A DNA stretch of 21,687 nucleotides from Gammaproteobacteria bacterium (GCA_030638455.1 DAOWEP010000169.1:1-21687), one strand, 5' to 3'. Positions 1 through 8,585 are shown, numbered from the stretch's first letter. Translations and numbers: made by a program. Notes: generated by a model not told the origin, from the letters alone.

Positions 1-885
1 GATGGGGTACGAAAGATTTTGCGCTTGATGTTACCGGCTATTTTTGGTTCTTCTGTGGTGCAGATTAATTTGTTGTTTGATACATTGATCGCTTCTTTCC
101 TGGTAACAGGCAGTGTCAGTTGGCTATATTACTCTGACAGGTTAGTGGAATTTCCGCTCGGGATATTTGGTATTGCACTGGCTACCGTCATATTACCCAG
201 CCTGTCACAGCAACATGCCAATAAGTCCCCGGAGCATTTTAGTCGTACCCTGGACTGGGCCTTGCGTTGGGTATTGATTGTTGGAGTGCCGGCCACACTT
301 GGCCTGTTCCTGCTGGCGTCACCAATCCTGATAACACTGTTTCAATATGGTGAGTTCAGTGGCCATGATGTGAGGATGTCTTCTATCAGCCTGATGGCCT
401 ATAGCCTTGGGTTGCTCGGATTTATTCTGGTTAAGATCCTGGCACCCGGGTTCTATGCGCGACAGGATACCCGAACACCCGTTAAAGTAGGGATTATTGC
501 CATGGTATCCAATATGGTGTTGAACATTCTGTTTGTAGTGCCATTGGTCATGGGTGATTATGAGGCTCCACATGCAGGGCTGGCATTGGCGACTTCGGTA
601 TCGGCTTTTATAAATGCAGGGCTATTATTCTATATCTTGAGGCGTGAAAGGGTTTATCGTCCGGAAGCGGGCTGGTTGAGGTTGTTCTTACAACTTATGC
701 CAGCCAATATTCTCATGGTTCTGTTCCTTTGGTGGGGTATTGATGCCCCGGAAAAGTGGTTGCAGGCAGAAGCATGGTCAAGGATCTGGCATCTTGCCAT
801 ATTGGTAGCTGGGGGTGGGGCGGTCTATCTGCTGGGGATACTGGCTACGGGGCTAAGACCCTGGCAATTGGCCAGAACTAAATAA
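1..885 (+). CDS. murJ: Lipid II flippase MurJ (MviN), C-terminal part
   Basis: The reading frame is open from the first base of the window, so the gene starts upstream and only the last 294 residues are present. MurJ is an inner-membrane protein of the MOP exporter superfamily that moves lipid II across the membrane during peptidoglycan synthesis. Family-typical stretches are visible near the start of the fragment (LMLPAIFGSSVVQINLL, then SVSWLYYSDRLVEFPLG and GIALATVILPSLS). They are followed by a series of hydrophobic segments consistent with the C-terminal transmembrane helices. The family is about 510 residues long, so roughly 215 N-terminal residues lie outside. The stop codon is at 883-885. 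A TTG and an ATG near the left edge (19 and 28) are internal codons, not starts. The following gene is ribF, after a gap occupied by a mobile-element relic. Confidence 0.95.
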   Translation, partial: DGVRKILRLMLPAIFGSSVVQINLLFDTLIASFLVTGSVSWLYYSDRLVEFPLGIFGIALATVILPSLSQQHANKSPEHFSRTLDWALRWVLIVGVPATLGLFLLASPILITLFQYGEFSGHDVRMSSISLMAYSLGLLGFILVKILAPGFYARQDTRTPVKVGIIAMVSNMVLNILFVVPLVMGDYEAPHAGLALATSVSAFINAGLLFYILRRERVYRPEAGWLRLFLQLMPANILMVLFLWWGIDAPEKWLQAEAWSRIWHLAILVAGGGAVYLLGILATGLRPWQLARTK

Positions 886-911
886 GCTTATACCAGCATA
901 GGCTTTTATAT

Positions 912-1076
912 TAAGGAACCTCTGAATAAGTCATGAACGAACATCTTGAGTCTAAAATTTACAACTGATTCGTTGCAAAACTTCGCAATAGCTTGCTATT
1001 ACGTGCATTTTGCGCCTCACATTTGAAAATTTTAGCTCTCAATCTTATCCGCCCAGACTTATTCAAAGGTTCCTAA
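912..1076. mobile_element. Palindromic MITE-like element with TAA target duplication
   Basis: The left end at 915-932 (GGAACCTCTGAATAAGTC) and the right end at 1056-1073 are inverted repeats matching at 17 of 18 positions. The 159-bp element is flanked on both sides by TAA (912-914 and 1074-1076), as expected for a 3-bp target duplication. Symmetry continues inward imperfectly: CTAAAATTT-like blocks, GCAAAA/TTTTGC arms, and a perfect AATAGC-TT-GCTATT hairpin at the centre (987-1000). The whole unit could therefore fold as one long hairpin. It contains no ORF. The GGAA...GAATAAG ends recall IS5-family termini, some of which duplicate 3-bp TNA targets; this parent family is a guess. It may also act as a transcriptional barrier between murJ and ribF. 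Confidence 0.75.
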
Positions 1077-1082
1077 ACATAA

Positions 1083-1114
1083 TTGGCCAGTTTTATTGGG
1101 TGATAGGGTATAAT
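1083..1114 (+). promoter_or_regulatory. Candidate promoter for the ribF operon
   Basis: A perfect -10 hexamer TATAAT lies at 1109-1114, about 55 nt upstream of the ribF start and just downstream of the MITE. The -35 is unclear: TTGGCC at 1083-1088 is the best match but leaves a long 20-bp spacer. This is the only obvious promoter-like signal between murJ and ribF. Confidence 0.4.
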
Positions 1115-1168
1115 TCCGGCTTTTGCAGGTGTTCGGTGCAGCTGTCCAGATTCTCAGGTTAGTGACTT

Positions 1169-2101
1169 ATGGAATTGATACGCGGCTTACACAATTTGCG
1201 GCCACGGCATCATGGTTGTGTCGCCACAATAGGAAATTTTGATGGTGTACACCTTGGGCATCAGGCGGTTTTGGGTCAACTGGCTGAGAAGGCGGATGAA
1301 TTATCATTGCCTTCATTGGTGATCACCTTTGAGCCGCAACCGCAGGAATACTTTGCGCCTGAACAAGCAAAGCCACGACTGACACGGTTGCGTGAAAAAC
1401 TAAAGGCCTTGCCGCGTTATGGTGTAGATCGAGTGCTTTGTTTGCAATTTAATCAGGCGCTGGCTTCATTGCCCGCTGATGAGTTTATCAAACAGATACT
1501 GGTTGATGGCCTGGGTGTTCGTTATCTGGTGGTTGGTGATGATTTCCGGTTTGGTAATCACCGCGCAGGTGATTTTTCAATGCTGCAAAAGGCGGGTGAG
1601 CAATACGGGTTTCCAGTGGTCAATATGCACACCTTTAACATCGATGGCGAGCGGGTAAGCAGTACACGGGTCCGCGAAGCGTTGGCAAAAGGAGACCTTG
1701 ATACCGCAGAGAAATTGATTGGCAGACCCTATCGCATGTGTGGCCGGGTAGCACATGGCGACAAAAGAGGCAGGACGATAGGCTTCCCAACGGCCAATAT
1801 TCATCTGCATCGCAAGGCGACCCCGGTAGAAGGTGTATTTGCCGTCGAGATGTTTGGTATAGAAGGCGAGCCGGTTGCCGGTGTGGCTAATGTAGGAACA
1901 AGACCTACGGTTGATGGTACACGCAGCTTGCTGGAAGTGCATTTATTTGATTTCGATAAGGATATTTACGGGCAGTATATACATGTGAACTTTGTCCACA
2001 AGCTGCGTGACGAAGAGCGTTTTGATTCCTTTGAGGAACTAAAAAAACAGATTTTAAAGGATGCTGATGATGCAAGGGCATTCTTTAAAAAGAGAGATTA
2101 G
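1169..2101 (+). CDS. ribF: Bifunctional riboflavin kinase / FAD synthetase
   Basis: RibF phosphorylates riboflavin to FMN and adenylylates FMN to FAD in the cytoplasm. The 310-residue length is normal. The N-terminal FMN adenylyltransferase domain shows the nucleotidyltransferase HxGH signature in GNFDGVHLGH (residues 22-31), GDDFRFG (123-129) and the SSTRVR motif (164-169). The C-terminal riboflavin kinase domain starts near residue 183, shows GFPTAN (205-210), and continues with NVGTRPTV and an EVHLFDF motif. The ATG at 1169 has only a weak upstream AGG at 1156-1158 but gives the standard N-terminus. It is the first gene of a run reaching to ispH, an order conserved in many gammaproteobacteria. 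Confidence 0.97.
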   Translation: MELIRGLHNLRPRHHGCVATIGNFDGVHLGHQAVLGQLAEKADELSLPSLVITFEPQPQEYFAPEQAKPRLTRLREKLKALPRYGVDRVLCLQFNQALASLPADEFIKQILVDGLGVRYLVVGDDFRFGNHRAGDFSMLQKAGEQYGFPVVNMHTFNIDGERVSSTRVREALAKGDLDTAEKLIGRPYRMCGRVAHGDKRGRTIGFPTANIHLHRKATPVEGVFAVEMFGIEGEPVAGVANVGTRPTVDGTRSLLEVHLFDFDKDIYGQYIHVNFVHKLRDEERFDSFEELKKQILKDADDARAFFKKRD

Positions 2102-2201
2102 TGAAAGGGACAAATAAAAGAGCATTGTTTTTAATGCAGGATTGATCAGAGAATTTTAACGGAAAACTTTAACAGAACAAAAAGAACAGGAATTTACAGA
2201 A

Positions 2202-5042
2202 GTGGCTGAATATAAAGACACCTTGAATCTCCCGAAGACCGCCTTTCCCATGAAGGGAAACCTTTCTCAACGTGAACCTGAAATGTTAAAACGTTGGGAA
2301 GAAATGGATCTATATAAAAAGTTGCGTAAGCAAGGGGAAGGCCGGCCAAAATTTATTTTGCATGATGGGCCTCCCTACGCCAATGGTGAAATCCATATTG
2401 GGCATGCAGTGAACAAGGTATTGAAAGATATTATCGTCAAGTCTCGCACCATGAGTGGTTTTGATGCGCCCTATATCCCGGGTTGGGATTGTCATGGCTT
2501 GCCTATAGAGCTCAATGTTGAGAAAAAGGTAGGCAAGGCCGGTGTCAAGGTGGACGCTCCGACTTTTCGTAAAGCCTGTAGAGACTACGCGGCCAAGCAG
2601 GTAGATCGTCAGCGAACCGATTTCAAGCGGCTTGGTGTGCTCGGCGACTGGGACAATCCGTACCTGACTATGGACTTCCAGTTTGAGGCAGATATCGTAC
2701 GCTCACTGGGTAAGATTTATGAAAATGGTCATGTGCACAAAGGCTCAAAACCGGTTCACTGGTGTACGGATTGTGGTTCTGCATTGGCGGAAGCCGAGGT
2801 TGAATATGAGGATCGCACCTCACCAGCCATTGATGTGCGATTCAGTGTGCTGGATGAAGAGGTGCTGATGGCGCGATGCACGCACCCGGAAGGGTATGAA
2901 GGCAACACAGATAGCCCGCTATCGGTGTTGATCTGGACAACCACCCCCTGGACATTGCCGGCAAACCAGGCGGTTGCCGTAAACTCCGATCTTGAATATG
3001 TAGTGGTGCAGTGTGAAAGTGAGCATGGTATCGAGCGTATTGTCGTTGCAGATGCGTTATTGAAAGATATTACCGTGCGTTATGAGCTGGAACACCCGCA
3101 GGTTATTGCCTATTGCAAAGGCACAGATCTTGAAGGCCTGAAATTACAGCATCCTTTTTATAATCGTGAAGTGCCAATTATTTTAGGTGAGCATGTAACA
3201 ACTGAGGCTGGAACGGGTGCTGTACATACTGCGCCCGGACATGGTCAGGATGACTATGTGGTGGGATCACGATATGGGCTGGAAGTTGACAATCCTGTTG
3301 GAGGTAATGGTTGCTTTCTTCCAGATACAGAGTTGTTTGCTGGTGAGCATGTGTTCAAGGCGAATGATCATGTGATAGAAGTACTTAAGGCACATGGCAA
3401 GCTGGTGCATCACGAAGCCATACGCCACAGTTATCCGCATTGCTGGCGACACAAAACCCCGATTATCTTCCGTGCAACCCCGCAGTGGTTTGTCAGCATG
3501 AAGCAGAACGGTTTACAGGAAAAAGCAACAGAAGAGATCAACAAGGTGCACTGGATGCCCGATTGGGGTAAGGCGCGTATAGAAGGGATGGTGCAGAACC
3601 GTCCGGACTGGTGTATTTCTCGACAACGTACCTGGGGTGTGCCTATAGCAGTGTTTATGCATAAGGAAAGTGGTGAGCTACATCCCGAGACTTCCCGCCT
3701 GATCGAAGAAGTGGCGTTGTTAATGGAACGCAAGGGTATTGATGCCTGGTTTGAGCTTGAACCAGAAGATATTCTGGGAGATGAGGCGAGTCAGTATGAA
3801 AAGATTACCGATACGCTGGATGTCTGGTTTGATTCTGGCGTAACACATGCCTGTGTACTGGAAAGAAGGGGCGAGCTTGCACAGCCAGCGGACCTGTATC
3901 TTGAGGGTTCTGACCAGCACCGTGGCTGGTTTCAGTCTTCATTGCTGACTTCCGTTGCCATGCGTGGCAGCGCGCCATATAAAGCTGTACTAACACATGG
4001 CTTTACCGTGGATGCGAAGGGCCAGAAGATGTCGAAGTCCAAAGGTAATGTAGTTGCGCCACAGAAAGTCATCAAAAATATGGGTGCTGATATCCTGCGC
4101 TTATGGGTGGCGGCTACCGATTATCGTGGTGAAATGAATGTGTCGGATGAGATTCTAAAACGTGTTTCTGACTCTTATCGCCGTATCCGCAATACCGCAA
4201 GGTTTCTTCTTTCGAACCTGAACGGGTTTGATCCACAAAAAGACGCATTACAACCAGAGCAGATGCTGATTCTGGATCGTTGGGCCGTGGATCGTGCACT
4301 GCAACTTCAGGAAGAACTGATTTCTGCGTATGAAGAATATCAGTTCCATCAGATTTATCAGAAGTTACATAATTTCTGCGGCATGGAGGTGGGTCGTTTT
4401 TATCTCGATATCATTAAGGATCGTCAGTACACAACGCAGGAAAACAGTATCGCACGTCGTTCTGCACAGACTGCAATGTACCATATCATTCAGGCAATGA
4501 GCCGTTGGCTGGCACCTGTTCTGAGTTTTACGGCAGATGAAATCTGGAGCCACATTCCTGGCCAGCAAGGGGAAACCATTTTTCTTGATACATGGTACGA
4601 AGGCCTTTTTGCCTTGCCTGAGGGCGTAATGAATCGTGAGTTCTGGGGTCAGGTAATTGAAGTCAGGGAGGCTGTAAGTAAGCAACTGGAAAAATTACGA
4701 GTGGCAGGTGGTGTCGGTTCATCGCTGGATGCCGAGGTGGGTCTGTATTGTGGTCAGGAGCTCCATGACAAGTTAAAACAATTTGAAGATGAGCTGAGAT
4801 TCATTTTGATTACCTCTTATGCGAAAGTAGAACGTGATATGGAAAAACCTGAAGAGGCGGTCCATTTTACGCTGAGTAACAATGATGAGTTGTGGGTGGT
4901 GGTGTCGCCATCCAGCCACAAAAAGTGTGTTCGTTGCTGGCATCACCGCGAAGATGTGGGGACGCATACTGAACATGAAGAACTGTGTGGACGATGCATT
5001 GAAAATGTAGACGGGAAAGGCGAGCAGCGTAAATATGCTTAA
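2202..5042 (+). CDS. ileS: Isoleucyl-tRNA synthetase
   Basis: This is a class I aminoacyl-tRNA synthetase that charges tRNA-Ile and edits mischarged valine. At 946 residues it has the usual bacterial length. Visible signatures are HIGH (residues 65-68, in a PPYANGEIHIGH context), the CP1 editing region with WTTTPW (245-250) and a GTGAVHTAPGHG loop, and KMSKS (609-613). A C-terminal zinc knuckle has C909, C912, C929 and C932. The start is a GTG at 2202 preceded by AGG at 2188-2190; the N-terminal residues (AEYKDTLNLPKTAFPMKG) match the family's standard beginning, which supports this start. It lies 100 nt after ribF and 30 nt before lspA. The short ribF-ileS gap contains no strong terminator. 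Confidence 0.98.
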   Translation: MAEYKDTLNLPKTAFPMKGNLSQREPEMLKRWEEMDLYKKLRKQGEGRPKFILHDGPPYANGEIHIGHAVNKVLKDIIVKSRTMSGFDAPYIPGWDCHGLPIELNVEKKVGKAGVKVDAPTFRKACRDYAAKQVDRQRTDFKRLGVLGDWDNPYLTMDFQFEADIVRSLGKIYENGHVHKGSKPVHWCTDCGSALAEAEVEYEDRTSPAIDVRFSVLDEEVLMARCTHPEGYEGNTDSPLSVLIWTTTPWTLPANQAVAVNSDLEYVVVQCESEHGIERIVVADALLKDITVRYELEHPQVIAYCKGTDLEGLKLQHPFYNREVPIILGEHVTTEAGTGAVHTAPGHGQDDYVVGSRYGLEVDNPVGGNGCFLPDTELFAGEHVFKANDHVIEVLKAHGKLVHHEAIRHSYPHCWRHKTPIIFRATPQWFVSMKQNGLQEKATEEINKVHWMPDWGKARIEGMVQNRPDWCISRQRTWGVPIAVFMHKESGELHPETSRLIEEVALLMERKGIDAWFELEPEDILGDEASQYEKITDTLDVWFDSGVTHACVLERRGELAQPADLYLEGSDQHRGWFQSSLLTSVAMRGSAPYKAVLTHGFTVDAKGQKMSKSKGNVVAPQKVIKNMGADILRLWVAATDYRGEMNVSDEILKRVSDSYRRIRNTARFLLSNLNGFDPQKDALQPEQMLILDRWAVDRALQLQEELISAYEEYQFHQIYQKLHNFCGMEVGRFYLDIIKDRQYTTQENSIARRSAQTAMYHIIQAMSRWLAPVLSFTADEIWSHIPGQQGETIFLDTWYEGLFALPEGVMNREFWGQVIEVREAVSKQLEKLRVAGGVGSSLDAEVGLYCGQELHDKLKQFEDELRFILITSYAKVERDMEKPEEAVHFTLSNNDELWVVVSPSSHKKCVRCWHHREDVGTHTEHEELCGRCIENVDGKGEQRKYA

Positions 5043-5044
5043 GG

Positions 5045-5062
5045 TCAGTAACTAGTTACTGA
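5045..5062. repeat. 18-bp perfect palindrome between ileS and lspA
   Basis: TCAGTAACTAGTTACTGA reads identically on both strands. It sits two bases after the ileS stop codon, and its last two bases enter the GAGGG ribosome binding site of lspA (5061-5065). It could be a protein-binding site, an RNA structure affecting lspA translation, or chance. Confidence 0.6.
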
Positions 5063-5072
5063 GGGCTTGATT

Positions 5073-5558
5073 ATGTTGAAATGGTTATGGCTCTCGGTAG
5101 TGGTGGTTGTGCTGGATCAGGGCACAAAATATCTGGCGGATACTTTATTGCAGTACCATCTTCCAGTTCCACTGTTTCCTATGTTTAATCTTACGCTTTC
5201 TTATAACTCGGGTGCGGCATTCAGTTTTTTAAGTGAAGCAGGTGGATGGCAGCGCTGGTTTTTTACAGTGTTTGCCCTGGTTATTAGTGTAGTGCTGGTG
5301 ATCTGGATCAAGCGACTAAAGAATAATGAGCTATGGAGTGCGGTTGCGTTATCACTGATATTAGGTGGCGCAATAGGTAATGTTATTGATCGGGTGATGT
5401 TTGGTTATGTCATCGATTTTTTAGATGTTTATTATCGGCAGTGGCACTGGCCAATATTTAATATCGCGGATTCAGCTATCAGTGTCGGTGTGGCTGTATT
5501 GTTGTTTGACGGGTTGTTTGGCAGCAAGTGCCTTAAAAAACATCAGGAAGCAGAGTAA
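5073..5558 (+). CDS. lspA: Lipoprotein signal peptidase (signal peptidase II)
   Basis: LspA is an inner-membrane aspartyl protease that removes signal peptides from diacylated prolipoproteins. The 161-residue product has four hydrophobic segments and the conserved family blocks: DQGTK near the N-terminus, NSGAAFSF, GGAIGNVIDRV (N103, D106), GYVIDFL (D115) and NIADSAI (D133). D115 and D133 correspond to the catalytic aspartate pair. I chose the ATG at 5073 because GAGGG at 5061-5065 lies 7 nt upstream; an in-frame TTG at 5067 would almost abut that site. The stop codon overlaps the fkpB start by one base, implying translational coupling. Confidence 0.96.
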   Translation: MLKWLWLSVVVVVLDQGTKYLADTLLQYHLPVPLFPMFNLTLSYNSGAAFSFLSEAGGWQRWFFTVFALVISVVLVIWIKRLKNNELWSAVALSLILGGAIGNVIDRVMFGYVIDFLDVYYRQWHWPIFNIADSAISVGVAVLLFDGLFGSKCLKKHQEAE

Positions 5559-6016
5559 TGGGTGGTCCCAAAATACAACCAGGCAGTGAAGTCGTCATGC
5601 ATTGTTCCATCATGCTGGAAGATGGAACTATGGCAGAGAATACGTTTGATGATGAGCCCGTTCGTTTTGTGATGGGTGATGGTGCATTGGCCCAGAGACT
5701 GGAAAGGGCGTTATATGGATTAAAGGCAGGTGAGGAAGAGAGTCTTAAGATTGGTCCGGAAAATGCATTTGGTGCGCATGATCCGGAATCTGTTGTAGAT
5801 CGTCCTCGTTCTGAATTTCCAGATGAAATGAATGTGAAGGTTGGCCAGATTATTGAGTTTTCGCAGCCAGATGGTGATGAGGTTTTGGGTGCAATTCTTG
5901 AGGTAGATGATGAGATTGTGAAGGTAGATTTCAATCATCCCATAGCAGGGCATACTATCCAGTTCAGGATAAAGGTGCTGGAAGTATCTGCACCTGAAGA
6001 GGTAGACGAGGAATGA
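5558..6016 (+). CDS. fkpB: FKBP-type peptidyl-prolyl cis-trans isomerase, SlpA/FkpB type
   Basis: This cytoplasmic prolyl isomerase and chaperone belongs to the SlyD/SlpA branch of FKBPs. The 152-residue length fits the E. coli FkpB family. Residues 11-70 carry the first half of the FKBP fold (MLEDGTMAENTF, FVMGDGAL, ALYGLKAGEEESL). Residues about 70-120 form the insert-in-flap region, and the family hallmark DFNHPIAG is at 124-131. The C-terminus is acidic (EEVDEE) and lacks the metal-binding histidine tail of SlyD. The ATG overlaps the lspA stop (TAATG), and the gene ends in an ATGA overlap with ispH. It therefore sits in the middle of a coupled lspA-fkpB-ispH unit. Confidence 0.95.
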   Translation: MGGPKIQPGSEVVMHCSIMLEDGTMAENTFDDEPVRFVMGDGALAQRLERALYGLKAGEEESLKIGPENAFGAHDPESVVDRPRSEFPDEMNVKVGQIIEFSQPDGDEVLGAILEVDDEIVKVDFNHPIAGHTIQFRIKVLEVSAPEEVDEE

Positions 6017-6984
6017 CGAAAATTCTATTGGCCAATCCAAGAGGTTTCTGTGCTGGAGTAGACAGGGCAATAGAGATTGTAGAAAGGGCGCTGGAGCTAT
6101 TTGGTGCGCCTATCTATGTTCGGCATGAGGTCGTGCATAATACCTATGTGGTGAAGTGTTTGCGCGATATGGGCGCTGTATTTGTTGAGGAGCTGGATGA
6201 GGTTCCAGAGGCTGCAACGGTTATTTTTAGCGCGCATGGTGTATCACAACAAATTCAGCAAGTAGCAAGGAGCCGGGGTTTAAAGGTTTTTGATGCAACA
6301 TGTCCGCTGGTTACCAAGGTGCATCTGGAGGTTGCAAGGTATGCGCGTGATAATAAGGAAGTGATATTGATCGGACATGCAGGACACCCTGAGGTCGAAG
6401 GTACAATGGGTCAGTATGTATATCAGAATGAAGCGGGTACTGAAAATTATGAGAATAAGGGTATTGGAATCTATCTGGTTGAGACTGTAGATGATGTCGT
6501 TGGCCTGACTGTAAATAATCCGGAGCAACTGGCCTATGTAACCCAGACCACGTTATCGATGGATGATACTTCAGTGATTGTAGAAGCATTGCGCAAGCGG
6601 TTTCCCTTGATTTCTGGCCCGAAGAAGAGTGATATCTGTTATGCAACCCAAAACCGGCAGGATTCAGTCAAGAGTCTGGCCCAGCAATCGGATATGGTGC
6701 TTGTTGTCGGGTCTTCCAGTAGTTCGAATTCCAACCGGCTTCGTGAGATAGCAGAACAGCAGGGGGTGTCTGCGTATCTGATCGATACGGCAGAGGATAT
6801 TCAGGATGCCTGGCTGGATGAAGTCAATGTAATTGGCATTACTGCCGGGGCATCTGCACCCGAAGTATTGGTTGAGGGGGTGATTGCAAACCTTAAGCAA
6901 CGTGGTGCAGAGCTTGTACAGGAAGACAAGGGGCAGCGCGAGAAGGTGGTGTTTGCGCTACCACAGGAATTAAATTCCCTGTGA
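6013..6984 (+). CDS. ispH: 4-hydroxy-3-methylbut-2-enyl diphosphate reductase
   Basis: IspH (LytB) catalyses the last step of the MEP pathway, giving IPP and DMAPP. It is a cytoplasmic 4Fe-4S enzyme. The three cluster-binding cysteines are visible: C13 (RGFCAGV), C97 (DATCPLVTKVH) and C209 (DICYATQNRQ). Also present are HEVVHN, SAHGVS, GHPEVEGTMGQ, the TQTTLS motif and SSSSNSNRL. At 323 residues it is slightly longer than E. coli IspH. The extra length lies mainly around residues 136-150, after GQY, where an Asn/Glu/Gly-rich stretch precedes YLVE. The start overlaps fkpB by 4 nt. It is the last gene of the plus-strand operon and converges on the minus-strand pilin set. Confidence 0.97.
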   Translation: MTKILLANPRGFCAGVDRAIEIVERALELFGAPIYVRHEVVHNTYVVKCLRDMGAVFVEELDEVPEAATVIFSAHGVSQQIQQVARSRGLKVFDATCPLVTKVHLEVARYARDNKEVILIGHAGHPEVEGTMGQYVYQNEAGTENYENKGIGIYLVETVDDVVGLTVNNPEQLAYVTQTTLSMDDTSVIVEALRKRFPLISGPKKSDICYATQNRQDSVKSLAQQSDMVLVVGSSSSSNSNRLREIAEQQGVSAYLIDTAEDIQDAWLDEVNVIGITAGASAPEVLVEGVIANLKQRGAELVQEDKGQREKVVFALPQELNSL

Positions 6985-7003
6985 ACAATTACAGGGGATT
7001 TTG
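6977..7003. terminator. Weak hairpin at the ispH / pilin-set convergence
   Basis: CCCTGT (6977-6982) and ACAGGG (6991-6996) form a 6-bp stem with an 8-nt loop overlapping the ispH stop codon. A short T-rich stretch (ATTTTG) follows. Its location between convergent genes fits a terminator, but the stem is short and the T-run is poor. Confidence 0.4.
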
Positions 7004-7040
7004 ATCTACCAGTACTTCTTTATATATGTATGACAGAACT

Positions 7041-8558
7041 CTAAGGGCAATCTACCCCATTTTCGACGATAACAAAATTATTGCCAGTCTGGCTTCCGAT
7101 TACGGTTACCCCTGAAAGGTCAATAATATTGGATTCAACAGGCGTACTCGTAACATTGACGCATGTCTTATCGGAATCATCAGCTCCGGATAACGTTATA
7201 ATGCCGGACCAGCCATTTTGTACTTCACAGCTATAGGTGGCAAAAGCATCACCGGAATTGTAGACAACAGGATCACAGGCTTTATCTATAGCAGGGTCAG
7301 TGGTGGTGGATGTAGTTGCTACAGTCAGGCTGGTGTATTGACTGCTGGCAGCAGGTGTTGATGTTGTATCAATTATAATTATTCCGCTAATGGGAATAGC
7401 ACCAATGGCTGTGCTGACAATAACGATTGTATCTTCGATTGGGCCAGGGGATCTATCACTATCTGTGTCAGTAAAACCTTCCGGAATACTAATGTTTCTG
7501 CATCTTTCTCGGTTTCTCAGTTTTGTTATAATAAAATCATCACCAGACTGGTTTTCGGTTACACCAAGCGTTCCTATAACTGTTCCGTCAGCAGATAGTA
7601 ATTCTCCTCTATACTCACGCGCCTTTCCTGCGCAAACATCATCATCCGGATTGAAGCCAAAAATGCCAACACCACCATACCAGCCGCCTGCCACATAACA
7701 AATATACGCCTTTGTTTGGGAGGGAGTAATACTGTCCGGGATGCCTGTGGATGGGTCTAAGGGGTATGAACAATAACCCGCATCAGAAGTAACTACATCG
7801 ACAAGTACAAGTTCAGTTTCAGTGGTTTCTGCATCATCACTCAACCCGATAATGCCACTTACGGTAGTTAGCGGGGCTGTAGCGGTAAGCAGGATAACGT
7901 CAAATCTATCGATAAGATAGATGATGCCACCGAGAGTTGTTGCAATGCGTGTGGTGTCGGGTGCGGGGTCGCTTATGGTTAAATCTGGTGATGATGTATC
8001 CAGCCTTGATGACCCATCTCCAATAGTTGCGCCGGCAGCAGGAAACTGGAGGGTGGCAATGGTATTGCTTGCGCTGGTTGTGGAAACAGAGCCTGCTGCT
8101 GGATCAAGCCATGCAACAATACTACTTAGTTTGATTGACTGTGCGGTGTTGGTAGCGTCTGTCCAGGTAACCGTGACATCTATGTTTACTCGGTCAGGGT
8201 CATTGGAAGCCGTGGGCGTGTTGCTAATATTCCATTCACGTGTATAGATGGCATTAACCCCGGTTCGGGTATCGCTTCCCGCAGCTATTAGTGAGCCTGA
8301 GGAGTAGGTATACGATTCTGTAGAGGTGTCTACTTCAATAAAGTCTCCCTTGTTTATCAGGTTGCGAAGTTCCTCGACCTTATCCTGACCAAAATTGATT
8401 GCGGCTGTGCGCGCCTTGGTAAGACCGCTGCTTTCAACCAGGCTGGTCTGAAATCTGGCTAGTGATAACAGGCCTAGAGCAAGAATTACCAGCCCTACCA
8501 GGGCTTCGGCCATGGTAAAGCCGCGGCTATTGTGATGTGAGGATGTAATATTTATCAT
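7041..8558 (-). CDS. PilV-like prepilin with large duplicated cysteine-rich C-terminal region
   Basis: This 505-residue prepilin-like protein is far larger than ordinary PilV (about 150-200). The leader ends SRG (residue 13); processing there gives FTMAE, with Glu at mature position 5, then a hydrophobic helix (VGLVILALGLLSLA). The typical PilV-like part ends near SSIVAWLDP (146-153). After a Ser/Thr-rich linker there are two related segments. Copy A starts with SGII (235-238) and has C263, C287, C309 and C353. Copy B starts with SGII (391-394) and has C428, C444, C466 and C504. The cysteine spacings are 24/22/44 and 16/22/38, and both copies have a GW dipeptide six residues after the second cysteine and a GDDF/GNNF-type ending. 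The ATG at 8558 has GAGGTA six bases upstream. Last gene of the second set, 27 nt after the PilX-like gene. The function of the duplicated region is unknown; an exported adhesive module is my inference. Confidence 0.82.
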   Translation of the reverse strand: MINITSSHHNSRGFTMAEALVGLVILALGLLSLARFQTSLVESSGLTKARTAAINFGQDKVEELRNLINKGDFIEVDTSTESYTYSSGSLIAAGSDTRTGVNAIYTREWNISNTPTASNDPDRVNIDVTVTWTDATNTAQSIKLSSIVAWLDPAAGSVSTTSASNTIATLQFPAAGATIGDGSSRLDTSSPDLTISDPAPDTTRIATTLGGIIYLIDRFDVILLTATAPLTTVSGIIGLSDDAETTETELVLVDVVTSDAGYCSYPLDPSTGIPDSITPSQTKAYICYVAGGWYGGVGIFGFNPDDDVCAGKAREYRGELLSADGTVIGTLGVTENQSGDDFIITKLRNRERCRNISIPEGFTDTDSDRSPGPIEDTIVIVSTAIGAIPISGIIIIDTTSTPAASSQYTSLTVATTSTTTDPAIDKACDPVVYNSGDAFATYSCEVQNGWSGIITLSGADDSDKTCVNVTSTPVESNIIDLSGVTVIGSQTGNNFVIVENGVDCP

Positions 8559-8585
8559 TTGGGTTACCTCTATAAATCTGAAGTG

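Noticed and set aside
2125..2144. Hairpin GCATT / AATGC between ribF and ileS as a terminator
   Set aside because: Only a 5-bp stem, and no T-run follows; ileS is expected to be co-transcribed with ribF.
3431..4685. Long antisense open frames inside ileS
   Set aside because: They have no ribosome binding sites, no recognisable motifs and lie opposite a highly conserved essential gene; they are shadows of its codon usage.
5533..6070. Antisense frames across fkpB and the start of ispH
   Set aside because: They run opposite well-supported overlapping genes and have implausible protein composition.
7041..8558. Reading the large PilV-like gene as a fusion or frameshift artefact
   Set aside because: The frame is continuous, the codon usage looks uniform, and the C-terminal region is internally duplicated, which argues for a genuine long protein.
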